A stretch of 64,000 nucleotides of DNA from UBA1845 sp002338715 (lineage in GTDB: Bacteria; Planctomycetota; Phycisphaerae; UBA1845): assembly GCA_035344155.1 (NCBI GenBank), contig DAORAL010000012.1:61445-125444 (forward strand). Reading direction: 5' to 3'. The notes below the pieces were generated by a model. It saw only the letters and a program-made list of their open reading frames with translations, did not search any database and had not been told where the DNA came from. Shown one piece after another: positions 16,219-25,192 of the stretch (position 1 is the stretch's first letter; every line of letters begins with the position of its first letter). The position numbers and the translations under genes are program-made.

Positions 16219-18939
16219 ATGCATCGGATGGTTTCAAACATACTCGGGCTTTCTCCAGAGGATTCGAAGCGAACGCCGACGGAGTGGATTCGTGCGCTGC
16301 TGCCCTTGATGGCGCCGCTCGCAATCTGTGCGTCCGGTGTACGCGTTGAATTGATCTGGGTTGCGTTGGCTTGGATCGTGCTGCTGGTTCCGGGCTTGCT
16401 CGCGGTCAATCTGTTCTTTCCCGCGCCACATCCCTTTTCCGGAATCGCCGCCCGTTTCGGCGTAGCCACGCTCCTCGCGATGGTGCCGGCTGCCTGCGTT
16501 GGTTGGATGGGCTGCATGCTGCACTGGACGCTTTCCACGTACATGTGGACGTTTGGTTTGGTTTACGTCGGGCTCATCGCCGCGATCGCGCATTTCCTGG
16601 CGCACAAGAAAGAATCCGAGTCGCCTGACGCACCGCGCTGGCCAAGTTTTGATCTCGGGTTGAACGCGTCGAAGATCATCGCGGCGATCGTGTTGATTTG
16701 TCTCGGTGTCGTGATCGTCGGTGTGGTGATGGCCTCACCGCCTTCCGAAGAGTTTCAATTCAAGATCCGCTATGACCAATACAGCCGACCCGGCTGGTGG
16801 CATGGCGTTGTTGTGGGCGCGGTCGGTTCGATTCTGGGCGGATTGACCCTGCTTGTCGCCGGGTTGCGAAATAGGGCCGCCAAAATCGACGAGTCGGCTG
16901 ACGAACACGGCGCAACGGCTGAAGACAGCGGGCAAACCCGCAATCGCGGTAAGGGGGCCAAGTCGCGCAAGTCTTCGGAAAGCGCCCAAGCGCCGATTGC
17001 ACTGTTGGGCAATTGGCTTTCGCTACTCATCTGGATAGCGGCAGCTTGTTTGACGGTGCATCTGATGCGCGTCGTATATTCGGAGTCCGTGCCCGTCCCT
17101 TCAAAAAAGGCGTCGACGCTGCTTTGGAACGTGGACGACGTCGCCTATGTCTGCGAGGCGACGGACTATCTGTATGGCGCAGAGATGGGCAGGTTCGAAC
17201 CATCGATCGGCAGCAACGTGCCGATGAGCAGGGCGTCGATGTCGCCCATGATGGCGCCGCTGGTTGCGATGATCGCGAAATTCACCGGCATCACGCCACC
17301 CGCGCTGCATCACAGCGTCATGCCCCCGCTGATGATTCTGATCGGGGCGAGTTGTCTGGTCGCCGTCCTCTCCGTGATTTTTCGAAACGATCGATGGCTC
17401 GTGCCGCTCGGTTTGTTTGTCGCGTTGCTGCTTATCTACAAAACCTGGGATCATGCCCGTTGCGAAGTCGAGATGATCGCGTTTCGGGCGATGCAGTCCA
17501 AGGGGGTTCACCTGATCTGGGTGCAGCCCATGCAACTCGCGGCGCTGTTGCTGTTGGCCACCCGTCCGGGCAAGTTGCACCTTGCGTTTGCGTTCTGCAC
17601 GGGCATCGTCGCCCATACGGTGCACCCATTTGGAACGATCAACGCGATGGTCTGGTCCACGGCCATGGTTGTCGGTGCGATTCTGTTTGATCGAAAAGCC
17701 GTCCTGTATCTTCTGGCGATGCTGGTTTTCTCGTGCGGGCTGGCGGGCTTGTATTATACGGTGTCCAAGCAACCCAAGGACGGTCCAAAACTTTCGAGCG
17801 GTCGCGAAAAGGGCTCGCGGATTCAATCGCGTGATGTCATCCGCATCGATGAAGAACTCTTTACGATTTATGGCGACCTGGAGCAGCAGCTTCAGCAAAG
17901 CACCCTAACCGATGAAGTTCGCGGCGCACTTTGGGCCAACAATGTGGGGCTTCCGCAGGATGTCATTCTCGAACCGGAAGCCGACGGCGTGTGGGCAATC
18001 ATGTATGGCAAGCGCCCCCTGTACCGCATCAAGAAGATTGAGACGAAGCTCGTGGTCTACGAATGCGAGGGCACACCGATCCCGCAGTTGGATCCGTTCT
18101 GGTCCTTCGGTTTGACGACGCTTTACACGATCGGGGCGCTGGCAGTCCCGCTGCTTCTGGGTTTTGGGTTCCGTCGCCGCGAAGTGTTTTACGTTGGTTG
18201 GCTGGGGGCGGCGGCGCTGCTTGCGTGCAACGTTGAACCGTTGGGGCATGTCCTCAACAAGGCGCTGCCGATGTCCATTTTCTGGCGCGGGCGTTGGATG
18301 CTGCCGCAACTCGTCAGTGGGGCGGTGCTGGCGACGATGATCTATTGGAGTGTCTGCGTGCTCATTCGTGGACGCCTTGAAAAGATGACACCGCTGATTT
18401 CGCTGGTGGCTTCGATCGTCACGCTCGCAGGTGTTGGCGGCATGCTGCTCAAAACATCGAGCATGCCCCTTCAGGTGGGCGACGCCCCAAAGAACCTGAC
18501 CAAATTCTCGGATGACCTACACGGTCTCGTCGACTTACTCGGCTGTGTCGAAGCGAATCCATTTGTGTTCGGACCGTTTCTTGTGCATCACGAACTGCCG
18601 CAACTGATGCCGAATATTCAGCTCGTCTTCTCACGCGACAAGTTCATGCGGGCGGCTGACGCGGAGGATTTCCGAGATGTCGCTCTCGGCGTGTTCAATG
18701 CGATGCGCCAAGGCCGACTGGATGTGACTCTGTTTGATCAGCTGTGCGAGATGTACCCGATTGATCACGTGATTATTGATCGACCTGTGTCATCCGAGTC
18801 CGGGCGACGCGTACGCGGACAGATCGCACAAGTGTTGGCAAGCAAGGGCTGGGTCGATGTCGGTTATTCGGGGCGCTATCAGGTTTGGAGGGCGCCGACT
18901 GCAAAGGCAGCGGCAGCGGAAAATCCTGCAGACGAGTGA
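16219..18939 (+). CDS. Large multi-pass membrane protein, function unknown
   Basis: About 906 residues from the ATG at 16219; a TTG at 16183 is also in frame. Hydrophobic segments suggest 12 or more membrane spans, split by a charged loop of about 45 residues near position 220-265 (rich in K, R, S, E, G) and by a soluble segment near 540-620. The last 150 residues are soluble and end in a segment of the type GWVDVGYSGRYQVWRA, as found at the end of GT-C-like proteins. I do not recognise a named family. It precedes a GT39-like gene by 48 bases and probably forms an operon with it. Confidence 0.7.
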   Translation: MHRMVSNILGLSPEDSKRTPTEWIRALLPLMAPLAICASGVRVELIWVALAWIVLLVPGLLAVNLFFPAPHPFSGIAARFGVATLLAMVPAACVGWMGCMLHWTLSTYMWTFGLVYVGLIAAIAHFLAHKKESESPDAPRWPSFDLGLNASKIIAAIVLICLGVVIVGVVMASPPSEEFQFKIRYDQYSRPGWWHGVVVGAVGSILGGLTLLVAGLRNRAAKIDESADEHGATAEDSGQTRNRGKGAKSRKSSESAQAPIALLGNWLSLLIWIAAACLTVHLMRVVYSESVPVPSKKASTLLWNVDDVAYVCEATDYLYGAEMGRFEPSIGSNVPMSRASMSPMMAPLVAMIAKFTGITPPALHHSVMPPLMILIGASCLVAVLSVIFRNDRWLVPLGLFVALLLIYKTWDHARCEVEMIAFRAMQSKGVHLIWVQPMQLAALLLLATRPGKLHLAFAFCTGIVAHTVHPFGTINAMVWSTAMVVGAILFDRKAVLYLLAMLVFSCGLAGLYYTVSKQPKDGPKLSSGREKGSRIQSRDVIRIDEELFTIYGDLEQQLQQSTLTDEVRGALWANNVGLPQDVILEPEADGVWAIMYGKRPLYRIKKIETKLVVYECEGTPIPQLDPFWSFGLTTLYTIGALAVPLLLGFGFRRREVFYVGWLGAAALLACNVEPLGHVLNKALPMSIFWRGRWMLPQLVSGAVLATMIYWSVCVLIRGRLEKMTPLISLVASIVTLAGVGGMLLKTSSMPLQVGDAPKNLTKFSDDLHGLVDLLGCVEANPFVFGPFLVHHELPQLMPNIQLVFSRDKFMRAADAEDFRDVALGVFNAMRQGRLDVTLFDQLCEMYPIDHVIIDRPVSSESGRRVRGQIAQVLASKGWVDVGYSGRYQVWRAPTAKAAAAENPADE

Positions 18940-18987
18940 TCGGCGCCGATCTTCGATGCGTAGACCAACCACCATTCGCGAGACGAC

Positions 18988-21021
18988 ATGGCCAGGAAAT
19001 CGCGATCCAAAAAAGCAAATACCGAGCAACCCAGTTCAAAGTCGGCGGGCGCTTCTGCAAAGGGAGCGATCCTCGCGGTCGTGGGGCTATGCATCGTTCA
19101 TTACGTGCTGGCCGTCACCAGCGTCCTGAACAAGTCCAACACCTACGACGAAATCGCGCACCTGACGCGGGGATATAGTTATTTACTTACCGGCGACTTT
19201 CGATTGGAACCGCCGCATCCGCCACTTGCACACGTGTGGGCGGCGATCCCCGGGCTTGGCAATGACGTGAAGTTCCCCCAAAGCTGGATGCAGCACGCAT
19301 CGTGGTACACCTCCGACGTGTGGCAGGTCGGCCGTGCATTCTTCTATTACGCCAAGAGCGGGAACGATGCGATCATTGACAGTTTATTGTGGCGTGGGCG
19401 CGCGATGATCGCGCTGTTGAGTGTTGCGCTGGGACTGCTCGTTTACTCCGCATCATCAAAGCTGTTCGGACAGGTGGGCGGACTAATCTCGCTGACGCTC
19501 TATGCGTTCAGCCCGACGATGCTCGCCCATGGTCGATTGGTCACGACCGATTGCATCGCGGCGCTGTTTTTTGCGGCATGCCTGCTGTCGATTTGGTGGA
19601 TGCTGCACCGTGTCACGATCGCAAGTGTGCTGGTAAGTGCGCTGTGCCTGGCCGGTTTGTTTCTGTCAAAAATGTCCGCGGTCCTGATCATCCCGGTGGG
19701 GCTGGTGATGTTGACCGTGCGATTGATTTCGCGACAACCGCTTGAAATCAAACTCGGGAACGTCAGGCGACAATTCTCTGGAGTCGCAGGGCAACTCGGT
19801 TGCTTTGGGGCGGTGCTTGTCGTGTGGGTTCTCGTGGTGTGGGCGTGCATCTGGGCGGCATACGGATTTCGCTATGACTCGATGCGTGGCGCAGAAGCAG
19901 GGCGCGATCGATATTTTTGTCCGAATGCGATCCCCGAGGGGCAGGATGTCTGGCAGTGGCAACTGCGAAGCCTCGATCACCTCGAACCAACTGTGACATT
20001 CCTACGCGAGCATCGGCTGTTCCCGGAGGCATACATCTACAGCGCCGTCATGTCGGCACAGACGGCTCGCGGGCGCATGGCGTTCATGAATGGAAGCATC
20101 GACCTGTTCGGACACCGCTGGTTTTTCCCGTGGGCATTTCTGATCAAGACGCCGCTGCCGCTATTCGCATTGCTGCTCGTGCTGCTGTTGTATGCGATCT
20201 TCAGCAAGGGCGGAGCCGATGAACGCCCGGGCTGGAAGAGCTGGCTGTATCGAACGACGCCGCTGTGGGCATTTTTTGCGATCTACTGGATTGCCTCAAT
20301 GCGGACGCACCTGAACATCGGTCATCGTCACATTCTGCCGATCTACCCGATTCTGTTCGTTGTCTGCGGCGCGGCAGCGTTTGTGATTCGCAGTCACATG
20401 CGCAGCGTGCGCGTGGGCGTGTATGCGTTGGTCGGATTATTCATCGCCTGCTCGCTGTGGACGTTTCCCAACTACCTGACCTATTTCAATTCGATCGTCG
20501 GCGGTCCGCAAAACGGTTACAAGTACCTCGTGGACAGCTCGCTGGATTGGGGGCAGGATCTGCCCGGAGTCAAGCACTTCATCGATCACCGGAAGAATTC
20601 GCAGAATACCGCGCCCGTCTATCTGTCGTATTTCGGCAGCGGTGGGAGCAAGGCGATCGACCACTTCAAGATCGATGCGATCCAACTTCCCGAGGCGATG
20701 ACAGATAAGTCGCAGCGCATCGAGAGCTACGGTCCGGGGACGTACCTGATCAGTGCCACCACGTTGCAGCAGGTCTACCAAACGTATCGCGGCGAAAGTC
20801 TCCACGATTGGACAGCGGAATTGGAGCAGCGCTACCAATCGCAAACGTCGGACAGCTCCGATCCCGGTAGCGCCAACGGGACCTACCGCTCACTGGCATT
20901 TGCGCGATTCTGCAGCTATCTCCGCACGCGTGAGCCCGACGCCTGGATCAACAATTCGGTCCTGGTCTATGAGATTCCCGAGGCGGTCACGTGGGCCCCA
21001 TTCGGTGATGAGCGTGATTGA
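18988..21021 (+). CDS. PMT-family membrane glycosyltransferase
   Basis: A 677-residue polytopic protein with a basic N-terminal tail. The first outer loop holds the family signature: NTYDEIAHLTRGYSYLLTGD followed by RLEPPHPPLAHVW, with the catalytic-type Asp-Glu. Further on, SPTMLAHGRLVTTD matches the next conserved loop, and LNIGHRHILPIYP lies before the last spans. A polyprenyl-linked sugar donor and transfer at the outer face of the membrane are expected from the family. It is the second gene after the large membrane protein at 16219. Confidence 0.85.
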   Translation: MARKSRSKKANTEQPSSKSAGASAKGAILAVVGLCIVHYVLAVTSVLNKSNTYDEIAHLTRGYSYLLTGDFRLEPPHPPLAHVWAAIPGLGNDVKFPQSWMQHASWYTSDVWQVGRAFFYYAKSGNDAIIDSLLWRGRAMIALLSVALGLLVYSASSKLFGQVGGLISLTLYAFSPTMLAHGRLVTTDCIAALFFAACLLSIWWMLHRVTIASVLVSALCLAGLFLSKMSAVLIIPVGLVMLTVRLISRQPLEIKLGNVRRQFSGVAGQLGCFGAVLVVWVLVVWACIWAAYGFRYDSMRGAEAGRDRYFCPNAIPEGQDVWQWQLRSLDHLEPTVTFLREHRLFPEAYIYSAVMSAQTARGRMAFMNGSIDLFGHRWFFPWAFLIKTPLPLFALLLVLLLYAIFSKGGADERPGWKSWLYRTTPLWAFFAIYWIASMRTHLNIGHRHILPIYPILFVVCGAAAFVIRSHMRSVRVGVYALVGLFIACSLWTFPNYLTYFNSIVGGPQNGYKYLVDSSLDWGQDLPGVKHFIDHRKNSQNTAPVYLSYFGSGGSKAIDHFKIDAIQLPEAMTDKSQRIESYGPGTYLISATTLQQVYQTYRGESLHDWTAELEQRYQSQTSDSSDPGSANGTYRSLAFARFCSYLRTREPDAWINNSVLVYEIPEAVTWAPFGDERD

Positions 21022-21265
21022 CTCCCGAAACTTGCAGATGATCACAAGCTGGACTATGCTTCGGTTGTCGCTCTGGTTTCAAAACATGTCTGATGTGTAT
21101 CCAAGAGCGAGCATTCCCGTACACCCGATCCGACAAAAGCGCCAAGGTGGTCGTTGTCGACGGCTGACTCCGCCACAATCGGATTGTAACTTCATTATTG
21201 GGCTGGCAAGGAAAACTACGCATGGTCGGAATCGATCAGTTTGTTGTGGTGGGGTGTGACCCACG

Positions 21266-22498
21266 ATGACCGACGCGGAACCAAAAAAAGACAACACCAT
21301 CACCGGGACGTTTGAACCGTCTGGTGAGCGGGGGGGCGGTTTCATTCGTCTCGCCAAATCAAATTACCGCATGATGAGCACCGATCCGTTTGTGCCTGAG
21401 AAGATGCGGGCGGAGCTGCAACTGCGCGGCGGCGAAACGATCATCGGTGAAGCCGCCGTCTCCAAGAACAACAACCGCCCGCGCCAGAACAAAGGTCGCA
21501 ATCAACGCAACGGACGCGGTCGAAACCCTCGCGATCGGGGCGGCAGTCAGGACGCCCAGCCGGCATCCAAACTCCAACTCAAGAGCGTTGCGACGATCAA
21601 CGGCAAAGTCTTTGAAGACTACGCCAGCGTTTCACCGTTCGAAGACCTCACCGCGATCAACCCCCAGGAGCAGTTGAAGTTCTCGACACCTGGCGGACCG
21701 TCGTCGATGCGTGTCGTTGACTTGATGGCTCCAATCGGTCTCGGTCAGCGCGGTTTGATTGTCGCGCCGCCGCGAACCGGCAAGACGGTCTTGCTTCAGC
21801 AGATGGCCCACGGTATCGCGACCAATCACCCCGACATTTACATGATGGTGCTGCTGATCGACGAACGTCCGGAAGAAGTCACCGAAATGCGTCGTACGGT
21901 CAATGGCGAAGTCATCGCGAGCAGCAACGACGAAAACGTCGCGAACCACATTCGCCTCGCCCGGTTGATGACGGCCAAGGCCAAGCGCCACGTCGAGATG
22001 GGAGAAAATGTTGTGATCCTCCTCGACTCGCTGACGCGCCTGGGGCGAGCGTTTAACGTGGGCAATCGCGGCCGCGGGCGGACAATGTCTGGCGGGCTCG
22101 ATGTCAGCGCCTTGCTCGAACCGAAGGCGATTTTCGGATCGGCGCGAAAAGTTGAAGATGGCGGTTCGCTGACTATCATCGCTTCTGCGTTGATCGAAAC
22201 CGGAAGCCGCATGGACGACGTGATCTTCAACGAGTTTAAGGGCACCGGAAACATGGAGATCATGCTCAGCCGAAAGATGGCTGATCGGCGCGTTTGGCCG
22301 GCGATCGACCTGCTCCAATCGGGCACTCGGCGGGAAGAATTGCTTCTCGACGAAGCATCGTTGAAAGCATCCACCGCGATTCGCAGAACGCTGACCGATC
22401 GCAATCCGATCGAGGCGATGGAGAAACTGACCGGTGCGTTGATGAAGTGTGCGAACAACGATGAATTCGTCCAGCAGGTCATGGGTGGGAGCTACTGA
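21266..22498 (+). CDS. rho: Transcription termination factor Rho
   Basis: A 410-residue protein, close to E. coli Rho (419) in length but with a different N-terminal third. The ATPase core is complete: Walker A APPRTGKT with Lys173, Walker B VVILLDSLTR, and the R-loop region EFKGTGNMEI. The primary RNA-binding fold is present in outline (GGGFIRLAKSNYRMMSTDPF) but is followed by a basic Asn/Arg/Gly-rich stretch of about 45 residues (near 72-110). It is a hexameric RNA helicase that ends transcription. The upstream 244 bases hold no gene. Confidence 0.97.
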   Translation: MTDAEPKKDNTITGTFEPSGERGGGFIRLAKSNYRMMSTDPFVPEKMRAELQLRGGETIIGEAAVSKNNNRPRQNKGRNQRNGRGRNPRDRGGSQDAQPASKLQLKSVATINGKVFEDYASVSPFEDLTAINPQEQLKFSTPGGPSSMRVVDLMAPIGLGQRGLIVAPPRTGKTVLLQQMAHGIATNHPDIYMMVLLIDERPEEVTEMRRTVNGEVIASSNDENVANHIRLARLMTAKAKRHVEMGENVVILLDSLTRLGRAFNVGNRGRGRTMSGGLDVSALLEPKAIFGSARKVEDGGSLTIIASALIETGSRMDDVIFNEFKGTGNMEIMLSRKMADRRVWPAIDLLQSGTRREELLLDEASLKASTAIRRTLTDRNPIEAMEKLTGALMKCANNDEFVQQVMGGSY

Positions 22499-22644
22499 TC
22501 GGCGGCGAGACGCTGGGACTGGCGCGTGATCTTGACGACACGGCAATTTTCCGGCATATCCTTGGCCAGTCGAAGCGAATTCCGGTCGGGGGCGGACATA
22601 AAAACGGGGGCAATTGCAGGAATCAGAGCAGCAATTGGAAAGGC

Positions 22645-23067
22645 ATGACAGAAATGAGCGGTACATCACAGTCTGACGGGCAGAAGTTTCACATTCTCAT
22701 CGTTGACGACAATGCCCAGAACATGGAACTCCTTGAGGTTTACCTCGAAGAGATGCCCGACGTGCGCACATCGTCGGCGTGTGATGGATTGCAGGCGCTG
22801 GACGTGATCAGTGCCGACAAGCCCGATTTGATCCTGCTCGATATCATGATGCCCAAGATGTCCGGATTTGAATTGTGCAAGCAGATCAAAACCAACCCAA
22901 ACACCCGCGACATCATCATCATTATGGTGACGGCGCTGAACGAAACGGCTGACATCGAACGTGCCACCGAATGCGGCACCGATGATTACCTGACCAAACC
23001 GATCGATCGCAAAGCACTGATCGAATTGGTCCGATCACAAATCGGCGCCCGCCGAAGCCTGCACTAA
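22645..23067 (+). CDS. CheY-like response regulator, receiver domain only
   Basis: A 140-residue protein with a single receiver domain: acidic pair in ILIVDDN, phosphoacceptor Asp in LILLDIMMPKMSGFEL, Thr/Ser position in IIIMVTALNE and the conserved Lys in YLTKPID. There is no output domain, so it should act by protein contact or as a phosphate shuttle. The start at 22645 has an alternative ATG at 22654. No histidine kinase is nearby. Confidence 0.93.
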   Translation: MTEMSGTSQSDGQKFHILIVDDNAQNMELLEVYLEEMPDVRTSSACDGLQALDVISADKPDLILLDIMMPKMSGFELCKQIKTNPNTRDIIIIMVTALNETADIERATECGTDDYLTKPIDRKALIELVRSQIGARRSLH

Positions 23068-23099
23068 GAAAATTGCCAAACACCGTGGTGTCGATAAGG

Positions 23100-23175
23100 C
23101 GTGCCACTGCTCTGTGAGCAGTGTTGCGCGCCGGTGGTCGTCACATGCCCGCACTGCTCACAGAGCAGTGGCACG
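23100..23175. repeat. Long inverted repeat between convergent genes
   Basis: A 24-base arm (23100-23123, starting CGTGCCACTGCTCTGTGAGC) is matched by its exact reverse complement at 23152-23175, with a 28-base loop. The arm itself contains an inner palindrome (CTGCTC...GAGCAG). It is unrelated in sequence to the GTAGGGTGGG repeats but is built the same way and could be a bidirectional terminator. Confidence 0.85.
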
Positions 23176-23194
23176 GTTGGCCGCGTTTCCGACA

Positions 23195-24253
23195 TCATTC
23201 CGCGATGATCAACACTTCCGCCGATCGCTTGTTCGTGCTCAACGCATATCGATACCGATTGTCCGTATGCAATCGAATGCGTCGATTCTGTCGGCGCAGC
23301 ATCGCTTGAAGTTCATCGATCGACGGAATCCCATCGCTGCGATATGAGATCGCGAGTTGACTTCCCTTGAAGCGATCAAAGAGGTCTTCAAACGCCCGCC
23401 CGATGCGCTTTCGATCGTTCCAACAGGATCGCTCGCCGACGAGTCGCAAGTGCTTGGACGAATGGTCGATGCGGCCGGGCCAACGTTCGTAGTCGAGCAT
23501 CCCTTCGAGGAAGTGATAGAAGCCAAAGTAATCCACGCCCGTGCCGCGGTGATTGATATATGGCGGGTCGATGTACACGAGATCGAATTCGCCCGCGACA
23601 TCCATCACGTCGCTGCAGCGGACGTCACACGACCCGTTGCTGGGCTTGATCGCGCTATTGGTTTGCGTCACGAAGTGGCGAACGTGCGCCGCAAAGCTGC
23701 GGTCCCAGGTCGTCTTATTACCAAACGAACGCTCGACCTTGGCCGTCCGGATATTCAGATTCGCGCGATGAAAGAGATTATAAGGCCGCTTCGAGACGGC
23801 GGCTTGGAATATGGCATACCACGCCAGCGCCCGCTCAAACCGGTCGGGTATAAGGGGGATGACCTGACAAGTCCCATCAAGCCAGCGGTTCTCTTCGTCG
23901 GTAAAATAGATGCCGGAAAAAGTCTTCGCGATGAATCCGTGATGACGTACACGATCGATGTCGGCGAGGATCCCGTCGACCGCCTCCGGAGCCAGTGTTG
24001 TCGAATCGTTCTCCAGCAGGGCGACGGCCATCTCGCAGTTGGCGGTGAGGATGTCGGTATACGTGACCCGTTTGCCCAAGTGCTTGAGCATGTAAGCCAC
24101 GCTGCCCGTCCCGCCAAACGCATCAAGTACGGATTCGAAGTCCAGCGGCGCAAGAACGCCTCCAATCCACGGGCAAATCCGCCGCTTGCTTCCTTGGTAT
24201 CGGGTCGGTGGTAATATTTCAAATGACGGGCCCGTGCCGATGGTCGTCGGCAT
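23195..24253 (-). CDS. DNA adenine N6-methyltransferase, D12 class
   Basis: About 352 residues from the ATG at 24253; longer starts at 24298 and 24319 would leave little room for the divergent promoter. It has the D12 order of motifs: RYQGSKRR at the start, the SAM-binding LDAFGGTGSVAYML, and the catalytic VYIDPPYINHRG. It should methylate adenine in a short target site. No restriction endonuclease gene lies beside it, so it looks like an orphan methylase. It is divergent from the gene at 24337 and convergent with the response regulator. Confidence 0.88.
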   Translation of the reverse strand: MPTTIGTGPSFEILPPTRYQGSKRRICPWIGGVLAPLDFESVLDAFGGTGSVAYMLKHLGKRVTYTDILTANCEMAVALLENDSTTLAPEAVDGILADIDRVRHHGFIAKTFSGIYFTDEENRWLDGTCQVIPLIPDRFERALAWYAIFQAAVSKRPYNLFHRANLNIRTAKVERSFGNKTTWDRSFAAHVRHFVTQTNSAIKPSNGSCDVRCSDVMDVAGEFDLVYIDPPYINHRGTGVDYFGFYHFLEGMLDYERWPGRIDHSSKHLRLVGERSCWNDRKRIGRAFEDLFDRFKGSQLAISYRSDGIPSIDELQAMLRRQNRRIRLHTDNRYRYALSTNKRSAEVLIIAE

Positions 24254-24336
24254 GTTCTTTTGAGCCAAAGTATTTGCGTTTCGGGCCTGCGATGTCATCG
24301 GTGCCCACACGATCCACACTTTGAGGGGATTCTCAA

Positions 24337-24834
24337 GTGAAAAAGAAAAATGCGAAGATCATCGTGGCAGCAGTAGTTGCGGTGGCCGTCATGACACCAT
24401 TCGTGGCACCGTTGTTCTTTCCGTGGACGAAGTTGAATAGCGAGGATCAGGAGATCAACATCAAAACCGGACAGGCCCGTTACACGCGATACGTCTGGTT
24501 CATTCAAGTTTCGCAGCGAATCGAAGACACGCCGCTGTCAGAGGCGATGGAGGGCGACGTCATTGATGTAGCCGACATCGAACCATGGCACTTCGCGAAT
24601 ACGTTTTCTCCCGGCGTTCCCAATTCGCCCCATTATTTGTTCCATTCGGCGCTCTACCAAGCCCGGCAATTGAAGGATTACGGAGAGTTCTTCGAAGCGT
24701 CAGGCGTGCCGAAACGGGAAATTGCGACAACCGTGCTGACATTGTGGCAGCAGTCCGGGAAAAGTCGGTCAGCCGACGAATACCTCTGGGAACTTCTTGA
24801 TCAGGGTTTCGACAAGTTGGAGCAGAGTCCGTGA
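24337..24834 (+). CDS. Small single-span membrane-anchored protein, unknown
   Basis: A 165-residue protein starting at a GTG (a GAGGGG lies just upstream). A basic start (MKKKNAKI) and one hydrophobic span (VAAVVAVAVMTPFVAPLFF) are followed by a soluble alpha-helical domain. I recognise no family. It stands alone between a divergent methylase and a tRNA gene. Confidence 0.6.
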   Translation: MKKKNAKIIVAAVVAVAVMTPFVAPLFFPWTKLNSEDQEINIKTGQARYTRYVWFIQVSQRIEDTPLSEAMEGDVIDVADIEPWHFANTFSPGVPNSPHYLFHSALYQARQLKDYGEFFEASGVPKREIATTVLTLWQQSGKSRSADEYLWELLDQGFDKLEQSP

Positions 24835-24974
24835 TCCGAGCGATGCATTTGGGCCCAAGTCAGTCCTGAATCCGCAATTGGCACGTCCCGCCGCCTCAGA
24901 GGGGCTGAGAACCCGGGGGCTGAACGTTGGATAGTACAACTCAAACAGATTCCTCAAATGCATGCCGAGTGCTC

Positions 24975-25003
24975 TGGACACTGAGAACGGGACCGCATAG
25001 AAT
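24975..25003 (+). promoter_or_regulatory. Probable promoter of the tRNA gene
   Basis: TGGACA (24975-24980) and TAGAAT (24998-25003) are separated by 17 bases and end 15 bases before the tRNA. Confidence 0.55.
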
Positions 25004-25018
25004 CCCGATCCACATTCG

Positions 25019-25092
25019 GGGCGATTAGCTCAGTTGGCTAGAGCGCCTGCTCGACACGCAGGAGGTCACAGGTTCAAGTCCTGTATCGCCCA
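25019..25092 (+). tRNA. tRNA-Val (anticodon GAC), with C at position 33
   Basis: A 74-base cloverleaf: acceptor GGGCGAT/ATCGCCC with discriminator A, D arm GCTC/GAGC, anticodon stem CCTGC/GCAGG, 5-base variable loop, T arm ACAGG/CCTGT with loop TTCAAGT. The 7-base anticodon loop reads TCGACAC, placing GAC at 34-36. Position 33, almost always U, is C here. CCA is not encoded. Confidence 0.92.
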
Positions 25093-25192
25093 TTTTTGAC
25101 ACGTCTCGTTGATCCCGCAAATAGGGGACGCAGGATTCCACGGAATCCCAATGTCGCCTATTGAGTCCCAAACGTAGATTCTGCCCCTCTGC

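Noticed and set aside
17101..17898. A 265-residue minus-strand ORF
   Set aside because: Antisense to the large membrane protein, no recognisable feature.
21632..22669. A 345-residue minus-strand ORF
   Set aside because: Antisense to rho; rho is certain.
23357..24214. A 285-residue plus-strand ORF
   Set aside because: Antisense to the D12 methylase, whose motifs are clear.
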